A stretch of 64,000 bases of DNA from Nostoc sp. FACHB-973 (GTDB lineage: Bacteria > Cyanobacteriota > Cyanobacteriia > Cyanobacteriales > Nostocaceae): positions 1 to 64,000 of the forward strand of contig NZ_JACJSJ010000004.1 in NCBI RefSeq assembly GCF_014698115.1, given 5' to 3'. Below the pieces are notes generated by a model. It was not told the origin of the DNA, made no database searches, and saw only the letters and a program-made list of their open reading frames with translations. Shown piece by piece: positions 54,733-61,941 of the stretch (positions are counted from its first letter, which is position 1; the number at the start of each line of letters is the position of its first letter). A program made the translations under genes and the position numbers.

Positions 54733-55176
54733 ATGAAACTAACTACCAGAGGACATTACAGTGTGAAGGCGTTGCTAGATTTGAGTTTACAGCCAAGATA
54801 TGGGCCTGCATCTGTAAAAGCGATCGCCAAACGCCAAGATATCCCAGCTCCTTACCTCGAAAAACTACTAATAGAAATGCGTCGTGCGTCTTTAGTGAAT
54901 TCAATTCGTGGTAGCATTGGCGGATATCAATTGGCAAGAGAACCTATACAAATATCTATAGGGCAAATTTTAGAAGCAGTCGGTGAGAGCATTACTCATT
55001 TACCCCATCACACTCCAGCACCCACACAAGCTGAAGATTGGGTAACATTTACCCTTTGGCAAAGGCTCAATCAAAAGCTCAAAGAAGCTTTGTACACTAT
55101 TACTCTGGCAGACCTTTATTACGATGCTCGTAGTTGGCAAGCTTCCCTTGGGGAAGAAGCTAGTTTTGTGGTTTAG
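54733..55176 (+). CDS. Rrf2-family transcriptional regulator, 147 aa
   Basis: Rrf2 winged-helix hallmarks are MKLTTRGHYSVKALLDLSLQ, IAKRQDIPAPYLEKLL and VNSIRGSIGGYQLAREP. The three cysteines that bind the Fe-S cluster in IscR are absent (there is no Cys in the protein), so it senses something else or uses other ligands. Cyanobacterial relatives regulate photosystem or iron-responsive genes. cbiB follows on the same strand after an 87-bp spacer of GGGGATT repeats. Confidence 0.9.
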   Translation: MKLTTRGHYSVKALLDLSLQPRYGPASVKAIAKRQDIPAPYLEKLLIEMRRASLVNSIRGSIGGYQLAREPIQISIGQILEAVGESITHLPHHTPAPTQAEDWVTFTLWQRLNQKLKEALYTITLADLYYDARSWQASLGEEASFVV

Positions 55177-55263
55177 TCATTGGGAATTGGGGATTGGGGA
55201 TTGGGGATTGGGGATTGGGGATTGATTATTCTTAACTAACTAATGACTAATGACTAATGACTA

Positions 55264-56262
55264 ATGACATCCGCTGTTGTTTTAATCATTGCCGCACTTT
55301 TAGATTACTTAATTGGCGATCCTTGGGGTTGGCCTCATCCTGTGCAATTTATCGGGTGGGTAATTTCTTGGCTGACCAAGTTTTCTCTGCAATTGTGTCA
55401 ACATTCTCTAACACAACGTCTAGCTGGAATTTTACTAGGCATTATCGTCATAATTGGTAGCGGTCTTGTCGGTTTTTTGCTCGTTCAAAGTGCCAGATGG
55501 GTGCATCCAGTGTTGGGAATTGCTTTAGAAAGTATTCTTTTGGCTAGTTGTTTTGCTAGCAGAAGTTTGCGAACAGCAGCAGTGGCTGTTTTACAACCTT
55601 TAACAGCAGGAGATTTACCAGAAGCTCGTAATATTTTAAGTAATTATGTTGGTCGAGATACACAAAATCTCTCAGAAGCAGAAATTTTGCGAGCCGTTTT
55701 AGAAACAGTCACGGAAAATGCTACTGATGCGGTAATGGCTCCACTTTTTTATGCAATTATTGGTGTCTTTGTGCCAATTGTGGGGTCAATTCCCTTAGCT
55801 TTAGCATACAAAGCCAGTAGTACTCTTGATTCAATGGTGGGTTACCGGGAAGCACCTTATACTTATTTTGGGTGGTTTAGTGCGCGATTGGAAGATTGTT
55901 TGACTTGGCTACCTTGCCGATTAACAGTTATCACTCTAGCAGTGTTATCGGGTAAACCGATGCATGTTTGGCGAATTTGTCGCCGGGATGCAATTACCGA
56001 TCCTAGTCCCAATTCCGGCTGGAGTGAGTGCGCCTACGCTGCTATTTTAGGTGTACAAATGGGGGGTAAAAATTGGTATCGTGGGGTAGCTAAACACAAA
56101 CCATTGCTAGGAGACGCTATTTATCCCATTACCCCAAATTCTATTTACAATGCTTTGCAACTGACTCGATATTGTTTTTTACTATGGTTAGGAATAGCGA
56201 TCGCTATTTTTTTAACTAATTCGGCGGAATTCCCCATCCGTCTATACGGTGGGGATGGATAG
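55264..56262 (+). CDS. cbiB: Adenosylcobinamide-phosphate synthase (CbiB/CobD), C-terminus altered by an IS end
   Basis: The membrane protein carries family motifs: LLDYLIGDPWGWPHPVQFIG near the start, VETVTENATDAVMAPLFYA-like ETVTENATDAVMAPLFYAI, TLDSMVGYREAPYTYFGW and GWSECAYAAILGVQMGG. It joins aminopropanol phosphate to adenosylcobyric acid in cobalamin synthesis. The last 15 residues (TNSAEFPIRLYGGDG, 318-332) are encoded by the inserted IS200/IS605-like end at 56211-56303, so the native last helix (LLWLGIAIAIFL) has an abnormal tail. Activity is probably kept, because the catalytic core is upstream. Confidence 0.9.
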   Translation: MTSAVVLIIAALLDYLIGDPWGWPHPVQFIGWVISWLTKFSLQLCQHSLTQRLAGILLGIIVIIGSGLVGFLLVQSARWVHPVLGIALESILLASCFASRSLRTAAVAVLQPLTAGDLPEARNILSNYVGRDTQNLSEAEILRAVLETVTENATDAVMAPLFYAIIGVFVPIVGSIPLALAYKASSTLDSMVGYREAPYTYFGWFSARLEDCLTWLPCRLTVITLAVLSGKPMHVWRICRRDAITDPSPNSGWSECAYAAILGVQMGGKNWYRGVAKHKPLLGDAIYPITPNSIYNALQLTRYCFLLWLGIAIAIFLTNSAEFPIRLYGGDG

Positions 56263-56303
56263 CAGGTCAATCAAGGGGGTTCAATGCCCCTTTGATTGAC
56301 AAT
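56211..56303 (+). mobile_element. Solo end (93 bp) of the IS200/IS605-type element, overlapping cbiB
   Basis: The 93 bp are the near-exact reverse complement of 50629-50721: TTTAACTAATTCGGCGGAAT, the CCCCATCCGTCTATACGG hairpin, and TCAATCAAGGGGGTTC with its complement. The shared sequence includes the TTAAC presumed target. No right end is found, so it is a solo left end or a one-ended remnant. Confidence 0.75.
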
Positions 56304-56442
56304 ATTGGGCATTGGGCATGGGGCATTGGGCATGGGGCATTAGTTATTCCCCTCATCTCCCTCATCCCCCTCATCTCCCTCATCTCCCTCATCCCGACTC
56401 CCCACTCCCCACTCCCCACTCCCCACTCCCCTAAAGATACCT
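56304..56442. repeat. Low-complexity arrays upstream of pyrR
   Basis: TTGGGCATGGGGCATTGGGC units are followed by CTCATCTCCCTCATCCCCCT and CCCACTCCCCACTCCCCACT arrays, up to 17 bp before the pyrR start. Any pyrR promoter must lie in or before these repeats. Confidence 0.65.
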
Positions 56443-56979
56443 ATGTCTGCAAAAGTAGTTGAGATCCTCTCATCAGAAGAAATTCGTCGTACTTTGACTC
56501 GCCTTGCCTCTCAAATTGTAGAAAGGTCGCGTGATTTGTCCCAATTGGTGCTTCTTGGTATATATACTAGGGGTGCTGTATTAGCACAATTGTTGGCGCG
56601 TCAGATTGAGACACTCGAAGGTGTAGCCGTTTCCGTCGGCGCTTTAGATATTACATTTTATCGAGATGACCTTGACAAAATTGGTTTGCGAACTCCGACC
56701 AAAAGCGATATTCCTTTTGATCTGACGGGGAAAACCGTTGTACTCGTGGATGATGTGATTTTCAAAGGACGGACAATTCGTGCTGCTTTGAATGCTGTAA
56801 ATGAGTACGGAAGACCAGAGGTAATTCGTTTAGCTGTGTTGGTAGACAGGGGTCATCGTGAGTTACCAATTCACCCAGATTTTATTGGTAAGCTGTTGCC
56901 TACCGCTAAAGAAGAAATTGTCAAAGTTTACTTACAAGATTGTGATGGACGAGATGCAGTGGAGTTGATGGGAGATTAG
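56443..56979 (+). CDS. pyrR: PyrR bifunctional regulator / uracil phosphoribosyltransferase, 178 aa
   Basis: A type I PRTase fold with the PRPP loop [18 protein letters not shown], the N-terminal [20 protein letters not shown] and the family segment [20 protein letters not shown]. PyrR in Gram-positive bacteria attenuates the pyr operon by RNA binding and has UPRT activity. In cyanobacteria the gene stands alone, as here, and its regulatory role is uncertain. Full length. Confidence 0.93.
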   Translation: MSAKVVEILSSEEIRRTLTRLASQIVERSRDLSQLVLLGIYTRGAVLAQLLARQIETLEGVAVSVGALDITFYRDDLDKIGLRTPTKSDIPFDLTGKTVVLVDDVIFKGRTIRAALNAVNEYGRPEVIRLAVLVDRGHRELPIHPDFIGKLLPTAKEEIVKVYLQDCDGRDAVELMGD

Positions 56980-57031
56980 TTATTTGCCATTTGTCATTTG
57001 TCATTTGTCATTTGGAGTTGGGAGGTATAAC

Positions 57032-57323
57032 TACAGCGTATTTCAGGTAAATGAACTAGACGGGTAGGGGCACAACATGTTCATTGGTGTCAACTTAACG
57101 TGAAACCTTTCATTCACTTACGGTTACTCACCGCATCACCCCACCCTAACCCTCCCCGTATGTATTGGGGAGGGAACTAGATTCCTTTTTCCCCCCAATG
57201 CATCGGGGGGATTAAGGGGGGTAAAACGTATGTGGGACAAGCGTTTAAGCTTAAGTTGATATCTATGCAACATGTTGTGCCCCTACGATTATCTGTACCT
57301 CACACCTGTTACAATCTGCTGTA
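57032..57323. mobile_element. Palindromic MITE interrupted by a second MITE
   Basis: The host element (arms TACAGCGTATTTCAGGTAAA and ACAATCTGCTGTA, core CACAACATGTTGTG) is split in its core. The left part ends CAACATGT at 57080 and the right part restarts CAACATGT at 57268, an 8-bp target duplication around the insert. Uninterrupted relatives are at 6348-6444. Confidence 0.75.
57081..57267. mobile_element. Inserted MITE, 187 bp, inside the palindromic MITE
   Basis: The ends TCATTGGTGTCAACTTAA and TTAAGTTGATATCTATG are imperfect inverted repeats, flanked by the direct repeat CAACATGT on both sides. The interior carries CCCTCCCCGTATGTATTGGG- and CCCCCCAATGCATCGGGGGG-type hairpins. Noncoding. 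Confidence 0.75.
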
Positions 57324-57345
57324 TAACGCTTCTGGTTTGAGTTTC

Positions 57346-57597
57346 GAGTTCCGAACACCAACTGCCGAGTTCTGAACACCAACTGCCAAGTTCCAAACAG
57401 GAACGGCCTCATTTCAAACAGGAACGGCCTCATTTCAAACAGAAACAACCTAGTTTCAAACAGGAACAGCCTCATTTCAAACAGAAACAACCTAGTTTCA
57501 AACAAGAACAGCCTCATTTCAAACAGGAACAACCTATTTTCAAACAGGAACAACCTAGTTTCAAACAGGAACGGCCTCATTTCAAATAAGAACGGCC
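57346..57597. repeat. 21-bp minisatellite, 12 units
   Basis: Units of the type TCATTTCAAACAGGAACGGCC and TAGTTTCAAACAGGAACAACC repeat 12 times without a length change, often alternating TCA and TAG at the start (a 42-bp higher-order pattern). The array is open on the minus strand with a heptad RLFLFET/RLFLFEM and on one plus frame with FKQEQPH/FKQKQPS. Neither has a convincing start or RBS, so I call it a repeat, not a gene. Confidence 0.8.
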
Positions 57598-57758
57598 GAG
57601 TTCTCTGCTCAAAAACTTGGCTACGATCGCTAAACTAATACTAAAATACGGCCGAATCAGCAGTTATTTTTGTAAGCTAAGGGCTTCATAGCAAGTGCTA
57701 ACAAGAACTACACTGTAATTAAAGAGCAATTAGGTAGCGATCGCTCAAAATAAACTGC

Positions 57759-58166
57759 GTGTTTAACCTTTTTCAGCCAATTGTAGAATTCTACAACAAC
57801 AAAAAAGAGTTTATTAACAACCTGCTCTCAGGTGCGTTTCCGGCGATTGTCTGTTATTTCGGGTGGTTCATCTGGGCACACCGCCAGCGGCGCATTCCGG
57901 AGAAAACTTTTGCCTTTGAGGTGATTAAACCGAAATCTCCAGACCTGATGCAGCGGATTTTGGGCGGTGAGGATGACGATCCTTTGGCTGATAGAAACAT
58001 AGTTTACCAACAACGCGTAGCAAATCGTCACATCCGCAATGAACTAAAGCGGCAGATAGAAGAACGTCGGTGGATATTGATTTTAGGACGCACGGGATTA
58101 GGGAAAACGCGGGAAGCAGCAGAGTTGGCAAAGCACCTCAATCAAGAAGGCTGGACGGTGCTTTAG
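57759..58166 (+). pseudogene. Truncated P-loop NTPase (N-terminal fragment)
   Basis: GTG 57759 opens a frame with a membrane-like segment (FPAIVCYFGWFIWAHRQRR), a linker and then RRWILILGRTGLGKTREAAE with a perfect Walker A, ending at EGWTVL. The stop TAG belongs to the TTAGTCATTAG heptamer repeat that starts there, and everything after the first P-loop strand (Walker B, sensors, effector or sensor domains) is gone. It is the start of a membrane-anchored STAND-like NTPase, broken by repeat/MITE insertion. Non-functional. Confidence 0.7.
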
Positions 58167-58178
58167 TCATTAGTCATT

Positions 58179-58553
58179 AGACCTCTTGCATAAATCAAAA
58201 ATAAATAACCCCACCCCGCAAATGCTTACGCAAACGACCGTGTATACACAAGTTAGTAAGGGCACGGCAGTGCCGTGCCCCTAGGAGAAATCTATCTGTA
58301 TCAAGGTTTTCGTGAAATGGTATTAGGCATTGACAGGAAATACCAAACATGCATCATTCAAAAACCACATCTTTCGTAGGGGCACAGCACTGCTGTGCCC
58401 TTTATTGAGGACTTTGCTAGCGCTGCACTCGTAATGACAATTTATTGGGTCTAGAAGGCTTGAAACCTTTGCAGATAGCACTTGTGTATACACCGTAGCC
58501 TTACTAAGGGGAGGGGTTGGGGGTGGGGTGTTAGGGACTTTTGCAAGAGGTCT
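58179..58553. mobile_element. Mosaic of nested MITEs
   Basis: Outer ends are AGACCTCTTGCA and TGCAAGAGGTCT (58179-58190, 58542-58553). Inside are the ends ACCGTGTATACACAA and TTGTGTATACACCGT (58236-58498, the family of 20540-20691). Inside those is a fragment of the AGGACTTA family (about 58320-58403: GGCATTGACAGGAAATACC, AACCACATCTTTCGTAGGGG). Successive insertions seem likely. No gene lies in the 58167-58633 gap. Confidence 0.6.
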
Positions 58554-58633
58554 ATTAGTCATTAGTTATCTCTTCCCCTGCTCCCCCTGCTCCCCCTGCT
58601 CCCCCTGCTCCCTCATCCCCCTCATCCCCACAC

Positions 58634-59017
58634 TCACCGCAAAATCGGACTCCCATGATGATGAACTAAATACCACTTACCACCGAGAAACTGAAATACA
58701 TTTGTAGCTGTTGATTGTGCTTCAAGTCTTCTGTCATTTACGACTTGAAACACATTTTCTATCAACACAACATAAGCGATATTATCAGTTAATTCTGTAG
58801 TAATTACATCTGTGTTTATTTCAATATAAGCAGTGTTTTTAAATATCTGCTCCCAAGACGTGCGAATCTCTTTCCAACCTCGCAACACTCTACTTCCAGG
58901 ATGAATACAAAAACTACCCGTTCCTTGTGACCATATTGCACTCATCGCCTCAATATCTTTTCTTTCAAAAGCTCGATAAAAAGCTGCATTAGTGGCTAGA
59001 ACTTCATCGTTGGTCAT
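58634..59017 (-). CDS. NTF2-like (SnoaL/nuclear transport factor 2 family) protein, 127 aa
   Basis: The cone-shaped alpha+beta fold is suggested by NAAFYRAFERKDIEAMSAIW, SFCIHPGSRVLRGWKEIRTS and the terminal strand NVFQFLGGKWYLVHHHGSPI. Members are small cytosolic enzymes or binding proteins without a fixed activity. His at CIHPG and the HHHG near the end are candidate pocket residues. It stands alone upstream of an AACTCCTAACTCC repeat array. Confidence 0.8.
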   Translation of the reverse strand: MTNDEVLATNAAFYRAFERKDIEAMSAIWSQGTGSFCIHPGSRVLRGWKEIRTSWEQIFKNTAYIEINTDVITTELTDNIAYVVLIENVFQVVNDRRLEAQSTATNVFQFLGGKWYLVHHHGSPILR

Positions 59018-59262
59018 GGGGAGTTAAATAGTTAGGAGTTAGGAGTTGAGAGTTAGGAGTTACTAAATTATAACTCTCAAGTTGCAATTAATTAGTTGAT
59101 TTATCAAGTATCATTACGGCTTTAGCCTAACGCACCGTGTTATTTAGCAGTGCCTTATGCGATCGTGTCATGTTTTTTATGGCCAATCATCTCTAAATAT
59201 GTACATAACACATCTGACAAGGATTTTAATTTTATTAACTCCTAACTCCTAACTCCTAACTC
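59018..59262. repeat. Inverted heptamer arrays (AGTTAGG / CCTAACT)
   Basis: GAGTTAAATAGTTAGGAGTT-type units at 59029-59063 and CCTAACTCCTAACTCCTAAC at about 59240-59267 face each other across the spacer and run into the stop of the hybrid kinase gene. Confidence 0.6.
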
Positions 59263-61152
59263 CTAACTCTTTTTAACTGTACTAATAGTTTGTAATAATT
59301 GGTTAGCTGTATAAGGTTTAGACAAAAAGGCTTTGATACCTATTTCATAAGCTGCATCAACTTTATCTGCTGAACTCAGTCCACTGACGGCAATAATTTT
59401 GACATTTGGGTTAATTTTTCGCAGGGTACGGATGGTAGTTAGCCCATCCATTGATGGCATAAGCATATCAGTTAATACAAGAGATATTTCATCTCGGTGT
59501 TCTGCATATAAGGCTATAGCTTCAATGCCATCACTGGCTGTAATTGCTTTATAATTATGACTTTCTAAAGATGTTTTTGTCACATCTCGAATGGCTGCTT
59601 CGTCATCTACAACTAAAATTAATTCTCCTTGACCTGGAGGTAGTTCTTGGTGTTGTTCTTCTATGGTTTCCACTGCATCTTGTGCAGGCAAATATACCTT
59701 AAATTGGCTACCTTTTCCGGCTTCACTGTATACGTTGATAAAACCACCGTGGCTTTTAATGATACCAAGTACTGTAGACAGACCAAGACCAGTTCCTTTG
59801 CCAACTTCTTTCGTAGTAAAAAATGGCTCAAATATCCGATCTAATATTTCTGGTTGAATACCAATTCCCCCATCAGCAACGCTAATCATGATGTGATGAC
59901 CAACTTTAGCATCAATATGCATTTTGGTAAAATTCTCATCAATGAAAAGGTTCTCGGCAGAGATTTTTAAAGTTCCACCATTTGGCATAGCATCACGAGC
60001 ATTGACACATAGATTCATCAGTACTTGATGCAGTTGGGTAGCATCGCCGCATACAGTCCAAAGATTTTGGGGAATTTGGGTAAAAACTTCTATGGATTTG
60101 GGAAAAGTTTCTTTTATAATTTGCTGAATTTCAATTATTAAATGCTTTAATTGTAAAACTGTGCGATCGCCTTCCAGTCCACGAGTAAACGATAATACTT
60201 GCTTGACTAGGCTTGCCCCCCGTTTAGCGTTAGCAATCAATATTGGCAGCAGTCGCCGAGAACGCTCATCATGAACTTGTGCTTCTAACAGTTGAGCTGT
60301 CATCAAAATCGGCGCCAGAACGTTATTCAAATCGTGGGCGATACCACTGGCTAAGGTGCCAATGCTTTCCAATCGCTGGGCGCGGAGAAATTGGGCTTCT
60401 AGTTGTTTTTTTTGTGTGATGTCAGTGTTAACAACGAGAATAGTTTGTGTTTTTTTACTAAATTCACGTACTAATGTCCAACGGCTTTCAACAATAATTT
60501 CTTTACCTGATTTTGTTTTTTGATGTAACTCTCCTTGCCAACAACCATTTTTCATCAAAATACTGAGTGCTTCTTGAACTTGAAGCGCCTGTTTTTCCTG
60601 CCAGAGAACTCGTGTCTTTTTATTGATAGCTTCTTCTTTTTTCCAACCGTACAGATGCTCAGCAGCTTTATTCCAAAATAAAATTTTATCGTCTAGATCG
60701 CGCACAAAAATTGCATCGGTGGCAACATCCAGTAAAGCAGCTTGTTCACGAATTTTTTGTTCTGTTTGTTTCCGTTCAATGGCGTAGCGAATAGAACGCT
60801 CTAATAAAGGTGCCGTCAATTGGCTTTTTTCCAAATAATCTGCGGCTCCGGCTTTCATGGCTTCTAGGTCTATTTCCCAGTCGCCCTGACCTGTGAGTAA
60901 AATTATCGGAGAACAACAGCCGTTGGTAATTGCTTCGCGCAATAGTTCTAGTCCATTGTGCGGCCCCAAACGGTAGTCTACAAGATAAATGTCATGTTGG
61001 TGTAGAGCGATCGCACTTCTGGCTGCTTCATAATTATCCACCCATTGCAGCTCGCAGTTTGCTACCTGGAATTCACTAAACCAATAACGAGTCAAAATAT
61101 AATCATCTTCATCATCATCAACGAACAGAACTTTGATGGGGCTGTTGTCCAT
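59263..61152 (-). CDS. Hybrid histidine kinase: REC - PAS - HisKA - HATPase - REC, 629 aa
   Basis: ATG 61152 (MDNSPIKVLFVDDDEDDYIL) is chosen because it starts the receiver domain directly; it overlaps the end of the upstream response regulator gene by 35 bp. Domains: REC (1-125, phospho-Asp in YLVDYRLGPHNG), PAS (about 135-245), HisKA with TLASGIAHDLNNVLAPI, HATPase with NLCVNARDAMPNGG and FFTTKEVGKGTGLGLS, and a C-terminal REC (about 510-629, LVLTDMLMPSMDG). It is cytosolic, without membrane helices. It probably relays a signal from the upstream kinase or response regulator. The output is unknown. Confidence 0.9.
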   Translation of the reverse strand: MDNSPIKVLFVDDDEDDYILTRYWFSEFQVANCELQWVDNYEAARSAIALHQHDIYLVDYRLGPHNGLELLREAITNGCCSPIILLTGQGDWEIDLEAMKAGAADYLEKSQLTAPLLERSIRYAIERKQTEQKIREQAALLDVATDAIFVRDLDDKILFWNKAAEHLYGWKKEEAINKKTRVLWQEKQALQVQEALSILMKNGCWQGELHQKTKSGKEIIVESRWTLVREFSKKTQTILVVNTDITQKKQLEAQFLRAQRLESIGTLASGIAHDLNNVLAPILMTAQLLEAQVHDERSRRLLPILIANAKRGASLVKQVLSFTRGLEGDRTVLQLKHLIIEIQQIIKETFPKSIEVFTQIPQNLWTVCGDATQLHQVLMNLCVNARDAMPNGGTLKISAENLFIDENFTKMHIDAKVGHHIMISVADGGIGIQPEILDRIFEPFFTTKEVGKGTGLGLSTVLGIIKSHGGFINVYSEAGKGSQFKVYLPAQDAVETIEEQHQELPPGQGELILVVDDEAAIRDVTKTSLESHNYKAITASDGIEAIALYAEHRDEISLVLTDMLMPSMDGLTTIRTLRKINPNVKIIAVSGLSSADKVDAAYEIGIKAFLSKPYTANQLLQTISTVKKS

Positions 61153-61615
61153 GTTTGTCTCCCATTGCTTCTGCTGGCAGTTGCACAATTTCAAACCAGT
61201 ATTTTCCTAGAGTCTTCATCACCTCAACTAATGAGGTAAAAGTCACTGGCTTAATGATGAAAGAGTTTGCACCCAAATCGTAGGTATTATATATATCTTC
61301 TTGGGCACTTGATGTTGACAGCATGACAACAGGAATTCGCCGCAGTTGGGGGTCAGTTTTGATTTCTTTGAGCGCCTCAAGACCGCCTTTTTTGGGCATA
61401 TTCAAATCTAACAAAATCAACCCTGGATGCGGTTTCCTGGTGTTGCCAGCATATCGGCCACGGTGGTATAAATAATCCATCAACTCTTCACCATTACTAA
61501 CGATGTATAGTTGAATTGGCAATTGACTTTCTGCCAACGCTTCACGAACTAACATACCGTCGTCTTCATCATCATCAGCCATTAAAATTGTGACGTTTGT
61601 TTTTCGACCCTTCAC
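61118..61615 (-). CDS. Rcp1-like single-domain response regulator, about 165 aa
   Basis: GTG 61615 has a good RBS (AAAGGAG 10 nt upstream) and starts just before the receiver domain (TNVTILMADDDEDDGMLV); longer starts add an unrelated stretch. Receiver features: acidic pair DDDEDD, phospho-Asp in LILLDLNMPKKGG, Thr/Ser in VVMLSTSSAQED and Lys in FIIKPVTF. Rcp1-type regulators serve phytochrome-class kinases (family knowledge), which fits the cyanobacteriochrome kinase upstream. A C-terminal tail without an output domain follows. Confidence 0.9.
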   Translation of the reverse strand: MKGRKTNVTILMADDDEDDGMLVREALAESQLPIQLYIVSNGEELMDYLYHRGRYAGNTRKPHPGLILLDLNMPKKGGLEALKEIKTDPQLRRIPVVMLSTSSAQEDIYNTYDLGANSFIIKPVTFTSLVEVMKTLGKYWFEIVQLPAEAMGDKHGQQPHQSSVR

Positions 61616-61941
61616 TATGCATCGTCTCCTTTGCATTGGTTTATTAGTATGAATCAAGTGAATAACTTGGGATAGATGGCGACTTGCACATTGACAAAAA
61701 TAATCAAATATGCAATTCATATATTGAGCTATGAAAGCTTTATTTTTTCACTATAAACAAGGGATATCTAACAACAAACTGATGTTGGAGTAGTCATCTC
61801 AAGGCGGAAATAATCGAATCTTATTAAGAGTTAACATTATGGACGATTTGTACAACACATAAGTCCTAGAAATTAGAGGGCACAATTGTACAATTAAGCT
61901 AATTTTTTGGTCTGGTCTTAATCCCTCTCCAGGAAGAAAAA
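61616..61941. other. Spacer between the photoreceptor kinase and the response regulator
   Basis: 326 bp without a supported gene; AT-rich. A short TTTGTACAACACATAAGTCCT (61848-61868) resembles one end of the AGGACTTA MITE family. It may contain a promoter for the regulator/hybrid-kinase pair. Confidence 0.35.

Noticed and set aside
57263-57580. Open frame on the minus strand of RLFLFET heptads (about 105 codons).
   Set aside because: It is produced by the 21-bp minisatellite, has no RBS and runs into a MITE at its 3' end.
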